Below are positions 52,801-61,773 of a stretch of DNA of 64,000 nucleotides, piece by piece. Below the pieces are notes generated by a model. The model was not told where the DNA came from. It saw only the letters and a list, made by a program, of their open reading frames with translations, and did not search any database. The position numbers and the translations under genes are program-made. Source of the stretch: CAIVPM01 sp964615145 (GTDB lineage: Bacteria; Bacteroidota; Bacteroidia; Chitinophagales; Chitinophagaceae); the NCBI GenBank assembly GCA_964615145.1, contig CAZTOP010000008.1, positions 1-64,000 of the forward strand, read 5' to 3'. Position 1 is the first letter of the stretch. Each line of letters opens with the position of its first letter.

Positions 52801-54414
52801 GATACTAAAAGACACTGTAAAATCTTTCCAAGGTTGTGATNNNNNNNNNNNNNNNNNNNNNNNNNNNNNNNNNNNNNNNNNNNNNNNNNNNNNNNNNNNN
52901 NNNNNNNNNNNNNNNNNNNNNNNNNNNNNNNNNNNNNNNNAACGATACTAAAAGACACTGTAAAATCTTTCCAAGGTTGTGATAGTATTTACAATGTTGT
53001 AAACATCAATATCAATCCAATTACAACAACTACAAATACACAAACTTTCAGTAGTTGTAAGGATATTGTTTATAATAGTATTACTTATTCTGCATCTACT
53101 GTTTTAAAAGATACTGTTAAGAGTTTTCAAGGTTGTGATAGTATTTATAATATTGTCAACATTAATATTAATCCTATTACTCCAACAACAAACACTCAAA
53201 CATTGAGTAGTTGTAAGGATATTATTTACAACAGCATCAGTTATTCTTCATCAACGATACTAAAAGACACTGTAAAATCTTTCCAAGGTTGTGATAGTAT
53301 TTACAATATTATAAACATCAATATCAATCCAATTACTACTACAACTAATACTCAAACATTCAGCAGTTGTAAGGATATTGTTTATAATGCTATCACTTAT
53401 TCTTCTTCTACTGTCTTAAAAGATACAGTTAAAAGTTTTCAAGGTTGTGATAGTATTTACAATGTGGTTAACATTAATATTAATCCAATTATAACAACTA
53501 CAAAAAATATTAATATTTTGGGTTGTGACAGTGTTATCTATAAAGGAATTACTTACAAATCAAATTTTGTTTTAAACGATACAATTAAAAGTGTGCAAGG
53601 CTGTGATAGTGTTTACAATATTGTAGATATATCAACTTTTACAATTCAGAAGCCAACAGCTATTATCATTCAGCCAACTTGCATTAATCCTACTGGAACA
53701 ATTATTATCACATCTCCCAAAAATTCTGCTCCTCTTTCATTTTTATACAGCATTGGTGGAGCATTTCAGTCAGATACCACTTTCAATGGATTAGCTTCAG
53801 GATTATATTTAGTAACCGCAAAAGAAGCAACTGTTTTGGGTTGTATCTCTACGCCATTAAGTTTAACAGTAAATGCTATACCATCTGCCCCAAGTGCTAC
53901 TATTAACTATAATGGTAATCCATTTTTTAATCAGGGTACAGCACCTGTAACAGTTAGCACAACTGCTACTATCACTTCAGGAACTTACACAGCAACACCA
54001 AGTGGCTTGAGCATTAATTCTAGTACAGGCACAATTGATTTGACAAATAGCACTGTGAACACTTATACTATAACTTATACATTTAATTCGGGAGCTTGCA
54101 GTAATACTGCAACTACCAATGTTACTATCAATCAATTAAAAACAGATATATATATTCCTAACTCTTTTACACCAAATGGCGATGGGAAGAACGATGTTTT
54201 ATACGTGTATGGCAATACTATAAAGTCTGTAAATCTTAGTGTATATAATCAATGGGGTGAAAGAATTTTTAATTCAAATAGTCAATCAAAAGGATGGGAT
54301 GGTTTAGGTTTTGGAAAGATGCAGCCAGTTGGTGTGTATATTTATGTGGCACAAATAGTACTGCTTGATGGAACAGTTTTGAATAGAAAAGGAACTGTTA
54401 ATTTAATTAGGTAA
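49868..54414 (+). CDS. Giant T9SS type B surface protein with 52-residue Cys repeats (interrupted by assembly gap 2)
   Basis: One large gene broken by a 100-N run. A signal peptide (MKKKFTQFFLLLFTLIVFSN, ending LKAQ) leads into a carbohydrate-binding-like domain (NLLYNGDFEYGGSGNG), a SprB-like repeat, an Ig-like region, a second such binding domain (NLVFNGDFELGNNG), Pro/Thr-rich SprB-type modules, and at least eight 52-residue repeats with two Cys each (SSCKDIIYNSITYSSSTILK, VKSFQGCDS). After the gap come two more modules and a type B T9SS sorting domain (IPNSFTPNGDGKNDVLYV, YNQWGERIFNS). It is probably an adhesin or gliding/attachment protein. The frame closes if the gap is replaced by a 43-base overlap. 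Confidence 0.9.
52265..53637 (+). repeat. 156-bp tandem repeat array inside the surface protein gene
   Basis: Units of 156 bp start at 52265, 52421, 52577 and 52733 before the gap and at 53032, 53188, 53344 and 53500 after it; the last is degenerate. Segments 52559-52778 and 53170-53389 are identical over 220 bases, which explains why the assembly broke here. Confidence 0.9.
52841..52940. other. Assembly gap 2 (100 N) inside the repeat array
   Basis: The 43 bases before the gap (52798-52840) are repeated right after it (52941-52983). Replacing the N run with a 43-base overlap keeps the reading frame and makes the spacing of identical repeat segments exactly 3 x 156. A loss of whole extra repeats cannot be excluded. 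Confidence 0.85.
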
Positions 54415-54425
54415 TGTAAAAATTC

Positions 54426-54465
54426 AGCCTGAAAATATGGTTTTATCATTCCAAAATTTCAGGCT
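54426..54465 (+). terminator. Weak terminator-like hairpin after the surface protein gene
   Basis: AGCCTGAAA (54426-54434) pairs with TTTCAGGCT (54457-54465) across a 22-base loop, with only a poor T tail. Confidence 0.35.
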
Positions 54466-54509
54466 TGGTATTTACTGAGTAAGATAAAGTTGGTAACCAT
54501 TCTTAATAC

Positions 54510-54935
54510 TTATTTCCAAATAAGTATTAACATCCCTACAAAAATAAACCCACTACCTATTAAAACTTTTGCTGTAATTGGTTCTTTTAATAGCAAAAAT
54601 GAGAGTACTAATGTAACTATTATACTTGCTTTGTCAATACTGGCAATATATGATACAGGTCCTAGTTTCATTGCCCTGTAATAAAATATCCACGATACGG
54701 CTGTTGTAATACCAGAAATGCCAAGAAATATCCAGTTTTTTGCTGGGGACTGTCGAATTTCAGCATAAGCATTTCTAAATACAAAAGCATTTGCAATAAC
54801 AATTATAAAAACAATGGCAGTTCTAATTGTTAATGCTGCATCACTACTTAAATCCTTCATCCCAAATTTTGCTACAACCGAGGTTATCCCAGCAAAAACC
54901 ATTGAAATTAATGCGTATAATGTCCATTTTTCCAT
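54510..54935 (-). CDS. EamA/DMT-family transporter, single-domain
   Basis: A 141-residue membrane protein with five predicted helices, one EamA repeat (YALISMVFAGITSVVAKFGM, LGISGITTAVSWIFYYRAMK, KASIIVTLVLSFLLLKEPIT). Full-length members have two repeats and ten helices, so this form must pair with itself. It exports small metabolites in related systems; the substrate is unknown. It follows the KOW gene by 9 bases and is probably cotranscribed. Confidence 0.88.
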   Translation of the reverse strand: MEKWTLYALISMVFAGITSVVAKFGMKDLSSDAALTIRTAIVFIIVIANAFVFRNAYAEIRQSPAKNWIFLGISGITTAVSWIFYYRAMKLGPVSYIASIDKASIIVTLVLSFLLLKEPITAKVLIGSGFIFVGMLILIWK

Positions 54936-54944
54936 ACTTATTTT

Positions 54945-55136
54945 TTAAGCCAACACATTTACATTTTTTCCAAGCGTTTTAAAACGATCACCATTTTCTT
55001 GTTTTACTGTAATAGTAATATGTCCAGATTTGCTAAGGTTAATATCTTGTACAATTCCAGATTTGCCTTTATGTGTACCAGCAATAACGATACACTGGTC
55101 TCCATCGATTAATTGTTCTGGTGTTTTAAATTTCAT
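54945..55136 (-). CDS. 63-residue KOW-motif protein
   Basis: A small protein (GDQCIVIAGTHKGKSGIVQD, INLSKSGHITITVKQENGD) with one KOW motif, the RNA/ribosomal-protein-binding turn found in L24, L26 and NusG. It is too short to be L24 and is not near ribosomal genes. It may bind RNA; a precise role is unknown. The EamA gene follows it closely. Confidence 0.75.
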   Translation of the reverse strand: MKFKTPEQLIDGDQCIVIAGTHKGKSGIVQDINLSKSGHITITVKQENGDRFKTLGKNVNVLA

Positions 55137-55258
55137 AAAGTTTATTTGATTGAGTTTAGTGGATAAAGCAAAAGAGTTTTAATTTAAAAAATTAAATCAA
55201 ATGATTCTTCTTAGTGAATAAATTTCTATATTTGATTTTCTTAAGAAAAAATATTTTA

Positions 55259-56494
55259 TTAGAATTTAATAGCTAATTTACCTTTTGTTTTTTTATTAGC
55301 GGTTTGCCATTTGGGACCACGTTTAAGTAATTCTATAGCCTTAGCATCTGTTTGTTCATCAACAGACTTTGTAACCTTTATTTTATTGGGATTGCCAAAT
55401 TCATCTATGTCGAATTCTAAACCTACAATCTCCTCACCAGTTTTATTATTAGTAATTGTAACTGGCTTGTATAATGTATCATAAGTAATACTTCGATATG
55501 CATTATTTTTTGCTAAATAATCATTAAAAGCAGCCCAACCATTCACAGGTATAGTAGCACTATCCTCTTTTGTCAGCTTATAATCAACTTGTTTTACTTT
55601 TCCTTTTTTACTAAAATATCCTGTAATAGGGATTGCTTCTATAGAACTATCTCTTTTAACTTGTATTGGGGGCAATGCTATGGTACTATTGTTTTTTACA
55701 TTTTCAGCTTTAAGTTGTTTTGCAGTGGCAACTTTATTTTTTAAAGATTCTACATTATTTTGTACTTCCATTTCTTTAGTGAGTCTACTATCTGGATTAG
55801 CATTGAACATATTACTGTTATTACTTGCACTTGGTCCAGAAGCTTTATTGCTAACAATGTTTTGTTGTGTGCTTGAAATAATATTTCCATTAGCAATGGG
55901 TGAAGCTACTTTTTCACTTGCATCATCCAATTTTTTAACGTCATTACTTGCGTAAAAAGTATTAGGCTCTACCTCCTTTACCGATTGATGATTGGTTAAA
56001 GTAGAATTAGCATTTTTATCTAATGATACTATTTGTTGCTGTTTATTTTTTTCATCAACCTTAATTTCTGGTTGATGATTTTTGATAGCTGTGTCTTTTA
56101 AAACTAATTTATTTTGTTCTGTTGATACTATTGTTTTTTCATTATTGCCAACGTTTACTTTATTACTGTTGTTAAGTAATAAAATACCAATCCATCCTGC
56201 ACCTGCAAACAAAATAACTGCCACTGCTATTTTTAGCCAGTCATTTTTCTTTTTATCAATTTCAATAACTTTAGCTGCTTCTCTATTAGCTAATATCATT
56301 GTTTCAATTGCTGATAAATCATTATTGGCAACAGCAGCATCAACTAATGAAAACCCTTCAATAGCATCGGCCAAAAAAGGGTCTTGCAAAGCAGCACGTT
56401 CTAGTAAGTGCATTTCTTCTTTAGACATTTTGCCTTGCAAATAGTTATCGATTTCTACTTTGCCGTAAACAATATTTTCCTTTTTATCATCCAT
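55259..56494 (-). CDS. Anti-sigma-factor-like membrane protein with TonB-C-like tail
   Basis: A 411-residue protein. The cytoplasmic N-terminus (about 1-85; VEIDNYLQGKMSKEEMHLLE) has the ASD/zinc-finger-less anti-sigma style, followed by one membrane helix (about 87-107). A long Asn/Lys/Ser-rich periplasmic linker leads to a C-terminal domain (GLEFDIDEFGNPNKIKVTKS, AIELLKRGPKWQTANKKTKG) that resembles the TonB C-terminal fold. Its start overlaps the end of the ECF sigma gene by 8 bases, so the two are coupled. It probably holds the sigma factor at the membrane and may contact an outer-membrane receptor. Confidence 0.78.
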   Translation of the reverse strand: MDDKKENIVYGKVEIDNYLQGKMSKEEMHLLERAALQDPFLADAIEGFSLVDAAVANNDLSAIETMILANREAAKVIEIDKKKNDWLKIAVAVILFAGAGWIGILLLNNSNKVNVGNNEKTIVSTEQNKLVLKDTAIKNHQPEIKVDEKNKQQQIVSLDKNANSTLTNHQSVKEVEPNTFYASNDVKKLDDASEKVASPIANGNIISSTQQNIVSNKASGPSASNNSNMFNANPDSRLTKEMEVQNNVESLKNKVATAKQLKAENVKNNSTIALPPIQVKRDSSIEAIPITGYFSKKGKVKQVDYKLTKEDSATIPVNGWAAFNDYLAKNNAYRSITYDTLYKPVTITNNKTGEEIVGLEFDIDEFGNPNKIKVTKSVDEQTDAKAIELLKRGPKWQTANKKTKGKLAIKF

Positions 56495-57056
56495 TTTTTT
56501 CCATACAAATTTTTAAATTTCTACGTCCATTTTGCACTACACTCCTTACTTTACTCCATTCCAATCCAGTTTCATCAACAATTTCATTGTAGCATTTTTG
56601 CTGCATGTAAAACAAATTAATGATCGTTTTTTGTTCCTCACTCAGTTGTTCAACACACGCTTCTAATTTTTTAAAATCTTTTTCTTTTTCAAGCACAGCA
56701 TCAAGATGAGAAAAATCTTCCGATTGCATAAATCCACTGTTATTAAATTCAACAACAGTATTTTTTTTGTTTTTTCTAAGTTGCATTAAACAATAATTTT
56801 TAGCAACAACATATAACCAACCTTTAAAAATATCTACCTGATGAGTTGTTAACTTTCGGGAGATCTCCTGATAAATTTCCATCACAGCATCCTTGCTTGT
56901 TTCAGAATCTTTAAAGTACTTCATACATACACCATACACTAAGTCTGCGTATCGCAAATACAAAGTAGCCAAGGCTTGTTGATTAGATTTTGTTTGAAAA
57001 TCCTGCAACAATTCCTCATCTGTTAAAATGGTTTGTATATGCCTAATCGGTATCAT
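56487..57056 (-). CDS. ECF-type RNA polymerase sigma factor
   Basis: A 189-residue sigma-70 factor of the ECF class. Region 2 is visible in ALATLYLRYADLVYGVCMKY and AVMEIYQEISRKL with GWLYVVAKNYCLMQLRKNKK, and region 4 in LEACVEQLSEEQKTIINLFY and YNEIVDETGLEWSKVRSVVQ. It directs transcription when released by its anti-sigma partner, which follows and overlaps it by 8 bases. The divergent T9SS and VWA genes are likely targets by position, but no shared promoter motif is claimed. Confidence 0.93.
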   Translation of the reverse strand: MIPIRHIQTILTDEELLQDFQTKSNQQALATLYLRYADLVYGVCMKYFKDSETSKDAVMEIYQEISRKLTTHQVDIFKGWLYVVAKNYCLMQLRKNKKNTVVEFNNSGFMQSEDFSHLDAVLEKEKDFKKLEACVEQLSEEQKTIINLFYMQQKCYNEIVDETGLEWSKVRSVVQNGRRNLKICMEKNG

Positions 57057-57191
57057 TTAAAAAATAAAGATAATTTTTTTGTTGAGACGTGTGTAAAAAA
57101 TAAAATACCAGCATCAGTATGTCAAATGCTCAAAGTTGAATACTTATAGTTTAAACACATCAATTAATAATTAACCACTAAAAATTTGTTT

Positions 57192-58325
57192 ATGAAAACA
57201 CCTATCTTACTGCATATTCCAGAACCTTGCCACGAAAACTGGGATGCAATGACACAAAAAGAAAAAGGCAAATATTGCCAAAGTTGCAACAAGATTGTTA
57301 TAGATTTTAGTGTGATGAGTGACCGACAAGTTATAGAATATTTCAAAAAAACTACTGGCAAAACTTGTGGCAGATTTAACAATGATCAACTACAAAGACC
57401 TATCGTTGAACCACAGCAAAAACCTAGTAAATGGAATTATCTTATTGCCAGTATTATTGGTTTTTTTATGACAGGTAAGCTTGTAGCACAAGATAAAATG
57501 TTGCTGGGCAAAGTAGCCAGAAAACCAGCTATGCAGAGCTGTGTTGCAAAAGGCGAAACTGTTGAAGTGAAGAAAGATACCAATCATATTAAGACTGTTG
57601 GTGATACAATTGTTACTGAAGAAGTATTCGTAAACATTCCAATGGGTTCAATAAAAATAACTCCATTTACAGGCAGCGAAGCAATAATGAACAATAGAAA
57701 AATAATTGGAAAAATTATAGATGAAAAAGGCAGTGTAATTGGTGGTGCAACTATTACCATAAAAGGAACAAGACTTGGAACAGCATCTGACTTTAATGGT
57801 GCTTTTGAATTAAAAAAATTAGGTGCCAGTAAATTAATTATAGTTGTTTCCAGTATTAGTTTTGAAACAAAAGAAATAAATGTTATACCAAAGGAATTAA
57901 AAGGCGATTTGGTCATTGTTTTGAAAGAAAACAAAAATGAATTAAATGAAGTTTTAGTAGAAACGAATTATACAACAAGACATCACACAGCAGGAGGACT
58001 TATGAGTATAAAATGCTTTAGATACAAAGAACTTGCACCATTAATAGTTCAAAAAATCTTCAACAAAGAGTCTATAAAAATCTATCCAAATCCAGCAAGA
58101 AGAAATGATATTATTCACATTACAATTAAAGATGCTGGAGAATATGCTTTACATTTTTTTGACACACAATCAAGACTATTAAATGTTAAATCTATTGTTA
58201 CAAATACTAACAATCAAACTACAGAATTTCAGTTGCCATCAAGTGTTGTAACTGGCAGTTATTTCATTAGAATACTTAACGAGAAAACACAAAAACAAGT
58301 AACTGAAAAAATCATTGTTCAATAA
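57192..58325 (+). CDS. Carboxypeptidase-regulatory-like protein with N-terminal Cys cluster and T9SS type A tail
   Basis: A 377-residue protein of unusual order. Residues 1-70 form a Cys-rich domain (C13, C29, C32, C59; EPCHENWDAM, KYCQSCNKIV, TCGRFNNDQL) and come before the only membrane segment (about 81-99, WNYLIASIIGFFMTGKLVA). Then follow a CarboxypepD_reg beta-sandwich (IIGKIIDEKGSVIGGATITI) and a type A T9SS sorting signal (IKIYPNPARRN, VTGSYFIRIL). A TTG at 57186 adds two residues; the ATG at 57192 is chosen. It diverges from the ECF sigma gene and precedes the VWA gene. Confidence 0.85.
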   Translation: MKTPILLHIPEPCHENWDAMTQKEKGKYCQSCNKIVIDFSVMSDRQVIEYFKKTTGKTCGRFNNDQLQRPIVEPQQKPSKWNYLIASIIGFFMTGKLVAQDKMLLGKVARKPAMQSCVAKGETVEVKKDTNHIKTVGDTIVTEEVFVNIPMGSIKITPFTGSEAIMNNRKIIGKIIDEKGSVIGGATITIKGTRLGTASDFNGAFELKKLGASKLIIVVSSISFETKEINVIPKELKGDLVIVLKENKNELNEVLVETNYTTRHHTAGGLMSIKCFRYKELAPLIVQKIFNKESIKIYPNPARRNDIIHITIKDAGEYALHFFDTQSRLLNVKSIVTNTNNQTTEFQLPSSVVTGSYFIRILNEKTQKQVTEKIIVQ

Positions 58326-58349
58326 TTATTCACTTAAAAAATAAATATT

Positions 58350-60317
58350 ATGAAATCAATTAAATCAATGCTTGGCATAATTGCCATAAGCCTATTTTGT
58401 TTTGCTGCAAACAAAACTGAAAGAACTATTACAGGAAAAGTAACAGATGAAAAAGGTGCACCAATTGCTGGAGCCACAGTAAAAATTTGTAACAGTAAAA
58501 AAGCTGTAACAACCAATCTACAGGGATTTTACTCTATAACAATTGATGAAAAAACTACATGTTTAACATTCTCGGGTATTGGATTATTAACTCAATCTAT
58601 CCCAATTAAAGAATCAAATGCTATAGATGTAAAAATGATCCTTGATAATACATCGTTAGATGAAGTTGTTGTTCAACTACCTTATGGTACTGTTAAAAAA
58701 ACATCCTACACTGGTTCAGAATCAACTGTAAGTGCAAAAGCCTTGCGTGGTAAAGTTTCTGGCTTAGCAATTACAAACGGTTATGGGGCACCTGGTTCCA
58801 ATTCGAATATTAGAATCAGAGGCATTGGCTCCATTTCAAACTCAAATCAATTTTACTCCGAAAAAGATGACGAAGATGCACCTAATAGAGAGGGCTATGA
58901 TAAAATAACTGAGAATGGTTTTTTAAGTACAAAACAAAATCCACTTTCAACATTTTCTATTGATGTAGATGCTGCATCTTATAGCAACATAAGAAGAATA
59001 TTAAATGCTGGAACCTTGCCACCAGCAGGAGCTGTAAGAATTGAAGAGATGATAAATTATTTTAAATACAATTATCCTCAACCAACCAACAATTTGCCTT
59101 TTACAATTAATACAGAACAAAGTATTTGTCCTTGGAATCATCAACATCAATTGGTGCTTGTAGGACTACAAGGCAAAAAAATTGAAGAGGAAAATCTGCC
59201 TCCTACATCATTAACATTTTTAATTGATGTTAGCGGTAGTATGTATGATGCTAATAAATTGCCATTGGTTAAATCATCATTATTAATGCTAGTTGATAAA
59301 CTTAGAGAACAAGATAGAGTTGCTATTGTAGTTTATGCCGGTGCTGCAGGTTTGGTGCTGCCTTCTACAACTGCGGCTAATAAAGAAGCTATTAAATCTG
59401 CTATAGAAAAATTACAAGCTGGAGGTTCTACTGCAGGTGGACAAGGCATTAAATTAGCATACAAAACTGCAAAAGAAAATTATTTAAAAGAAGGGAATAA
59501 TAGAGTTATACTTTGCACAGATGGAGATTTTAATGTGGGTGCTAGCAGTGATGATGAGCTAGAGAGGATGATTGAAGATGAAAGAAAATCTGGTGTATTC
59601 CTTACTGTACTTGGTTTTGGAATGGGTAATTACCAAGATGCAAAAATGCAAAAACTAGCAGATAAAGGCAATGGTAATCACGCATACATTGATGGTATTA
59701 ATGAAGCTAAAAAAGTTTTCCTGAACGAGTTTGGAGGCACTTTATTTACCATTGCAAAAGATGTTAAGTTTCAAATTGAATTTAATCCAAAGCAAGTAAA
59801 AGAATATAGATTGATTGGGTACGAAAACAGATTGCTGGCTAAAGAAGATTTTAACGATGACAAAAAAGATGCAGGAGAATTAGGTAGCGGACACACTGTT
59901 ACTGCTTTGTATGAAATTGTACCTTTTGGCAGCAAAGAAGATTTATCTACAAAAGTAGATCCACTTCGTTATCAGGAAAAAATAAGTATTGTTACTGATG
60001 AAAAAAAATTACCAGAGATGATGTCGTTAAAACTACGTTATAAAAACCCTGATGATAGTATTAGTAAACTAATTGAAAAAATTGTTACTAAACAAATAAT
60101 ACCAATTGAAACTGCAACTGAAAATTTAAGATTTGCTGCGGCTGTAGCTGAGTTTGGAATGTTACTAAGGAATTCTGAATACAAGAAAAACTCGAGTTAT
60201 GAAAATGCGAAACAACTTGCAACAAATGCTTTAGGTAAAGATATAGAGGGTTATAGAAAAGAATTTTTGGCACTCATAGATAAAACAATTTTGCTAGATA
60301 AAACAGCTAGAAAATAA
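58350..60317 (+). CDS. VWA-domain protein with carboxypeptidase-regulatory and TonB-plug-like segments
   Basis: A 655-residue exported protein. After a signal peptide come a CarboxypepD_reg domain (about 25-100; ITGKVTDEKGAPIAGATVKI), a short plug-like segment (about 105-165; ALRGKVSGLAIT, IRIRGIGSISNSN), a VWF_A N-terminal domain (about 185-260), a VWA domain with MIDAS residues D293, S295 and S297 (FLIDVSGSMYD), and a DUF3520 domain to the end. Proteins of this YfbK-like type bind metal-dependent ligands at the envelope. It starts 24 bases after the upstream gene, in the same unit. Confidence 0.93.
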   Translation: MKSIKSMLGIIAISLFCFAANKTERTITGKVTDEKGAPIAGATVKICNSKKAVTTNLQGFYSITIDEKTTCLTFSGIGLLTQSIPIKESNAIDVKMILDNTSLDEVVVQLPYGTVKKTSYTGSESTVSAKALRGKVSGLAITNGYGAPGSNSNIRIRGIGSISNSNQFYSEKDDEDAPNREGYDKITENGFLSTKQNPLSTFSIDVDAASYSNIRRILNAGTLPPAGAVRIEEMINYFKYNYPQPTNNLPFTINTEQSICPWNHQHQLVLVGLQGKKIEEENLPPTSLTFLIDVSGSMYDANKLPLVKSSLLMLVDKLREQDRVAIVVYAGAAGLVLPSTTAANKEAIKSAIEKLQAGGSTAGGQGIKLAYKTAKENYLKEGNNRVILCTDGDFNVGASSDDELERMIEDERKSGVFLTVLGFGMGNYQDAKMQKLADKGNGNHAYIDGINEAKKVFLNEFGGTLFTIAKDVKFQIEFNPKQVKEYRLIGYENRLLAKEDFNDDKKDAGELGSGHTVTALYEIVPFGSKEDLSTKVDPLRYQEKISIVTDEKKLPEMMSLKLRYKNPDDSISKLIEKIVTKQIIPIETATENLRFAAAVAEFGMLLRNSEYKKNSSYENAKQLATNALGKDIEGYRKEFLALIDKTILLDKTARK

Positions 60318-60330
60318 TCACTGCTAACTA

Positions 60331-60370
60331 AAAAAGAGGCGTTTGAATTAGTTTCAAACGCCTCTTTTTT
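60331..60370. terminator. Bidirectional terminator between the VWA gene and sucC
   Basis: AAAAAGAGGCGTTTGAA pairs with TTTCAAACGCCTCTTTTTT around TTAG. It lies between convergent genes. Confidence 0.85.
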
Positions 60371-60387
60371 TATTTTAATATTTAATA

Positions 60388-61599
60388 CTAAGCTACTGCT
60401 TTTTTAACCAAGTCGGCAGCTTCACTTAACAAAATAGCACTTTGAACTTTCAAGCCACTTTCATCAATTAATTTCTTTGCCTCAACTGCATTGGTTCCTT
60501 GCAATCTTACTATAATAGGGATGTTGATGTTGCCCAATTTATTAAATGCTTCAATAACACCAGCAGCAACTCTATCACACCTTACAATACCTCCAAAAAT
60601 GTTAATTAAAATAGCTTTTACATTAGGATCTTTCATAATAATTCTAAATCCTGCCTCAACAGTTTGAGCATTAGCACTACCGCCAACATCTAAAAAGTTT
60701 GCAGGTTCTCCACCGCTAAGTTTAATCATATCCATAGTAGCCATTGCAAGTCCTGCACCATTTACCATACAGCCAACATTACCATCTAATTTTACAAAGT
60801 TTAAGTTAAACTCACCAGCTTCAACTTCAGTTGGGTCTTCTTCTGTTATATCGCGTAATGCTGCTACTTCGGGTTTTCTTATTAAAGCGTTATCATCAAT
60901 ATTCATTTTACAATCCACTGCGATAATTTTTTCATCACTTGTTTTGAATAATGGATTAATTTCAAGCATTCCGCAATCTAATCCTACATAAGCATTGTAG
61001 AGGTTGGTTACAAACTTCATACAGTTTTTCATTGCATCTCCACTTAACCCTAAATTAAAAGCTATTTTTCTGGCTTGAAAACCCTGAACACCACCACTAG
61101 GGTGAATCCATTCTTTGAATATTTTTTCAGGTGTATGATGAGCAACTTCTTCAATATCCATTCCTCCTTCGGTTGAATACATGATTACATTCTGACCGGT
61201 GCTTCTGTCCAATAAAATAGATAAATAAAACTCCTTTTGTTTATTAGGCCCATCGTAGTACACATCTTGTGCCACTAAAATTTTATTTACTTTTTTTCCA
61301 GCTGGTCCAGTTTGAATAGTAACTAAAGTTCCACCTAAAATACCTTCTGCAAAACTTTTAATATCCTCAGCCGATTTGCCTACTTTTACCCCATTCATAC
61401 CTGTTTCATTCACTTTACCTTTACCACGTCCACCAGCGTGTATTTGTGCTTTAACAACTGCAAACTTGTTATTAGTTTCAGCTGCAATTTTATTGTAAGC
61501 CTCAACTGCTGCTTCAACAGTTTCTACAGCTACGCCCTCTTGTACAGGCACATTGTATTTCTTTAATAGTTCCTTTGCTTGATATTCGTGAAGATTCAT
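60388..61599 (-). CDS. sucC: Succinyl-CoA synthetase subunit beta
   Basis: A 403-residue ATP-grasp protein. The N-terminus MNLHEYQAKELLKKYNVPV and the segment VKAQIHAGGRGKGK are the ATP-grasp start, MLEINPLFK contains a metal ligand, and the C-terminal flavodoxin-like part (GGIVRCDRVAAGVIEAFNK, IIVRLQGTNAVEAKKL) closes the fold. It forms succinyl-CoA synthetase with SucD in the citric acid cycle; no sucD is adjacent in this window. It converges on the VWA gene. Confidence 0.96.
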   Translation of the reverse strand: MNLHEYQAKELLKKYNVPVQEGVAVETVEAAVEAYNKIAAETNNKFAVVKAQIHAGGRGKGKVNETGMNGVKVGKSAEDIKSFAEGILGGTLVTIQTGPAGKKVNKILVAQDVYYDGPNKQKEFYLSILLDRSTGQNVIMYSTEGGMDIEEVAHHTPEKIFKEWIHPSGGVQGFQARKIAFNLGLSGDAMKNCMKFVTNLYNAYVGLDCGMLEINPLFKTSDEKIIAVDCKMNIDDNALIRKPEVAALRDITEEDPTEVEAGEFNLNFVKLDGNVGCMVNGAGLAMATMDMIKLSGGEPANFLDVGGSANAQTVEAGFRIIMKDPNVKAILINIFGGIVRCDRVAAGVIEAFNKLGNINIPIIVRLQGTNAVEAKKLIDESGLKVQSAILLSEAADLVKKAVA

Positions 61600-61773
61600 A
61601 TTTGATTTTTTTGCGTTGCGAAGATAAGGGAGTGAATTTATTGCTTGTAAAACTTTTACTGAAATTGATTGTTGACTTTAAAAATATGATTCAATTTATA
61701 ATAGTTTATTGGCTATGAACATCTGAATAAATGAAGAGCGACAGATTCAATTTTGCAGCTAATAAAATATTAA

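Noticed and set aside
52265..53637. CRISPR-like array of repeats
   Set aside because: The 156-bp units are coding, in frame and lack unique short spacers. They form a tandem protein repeat.
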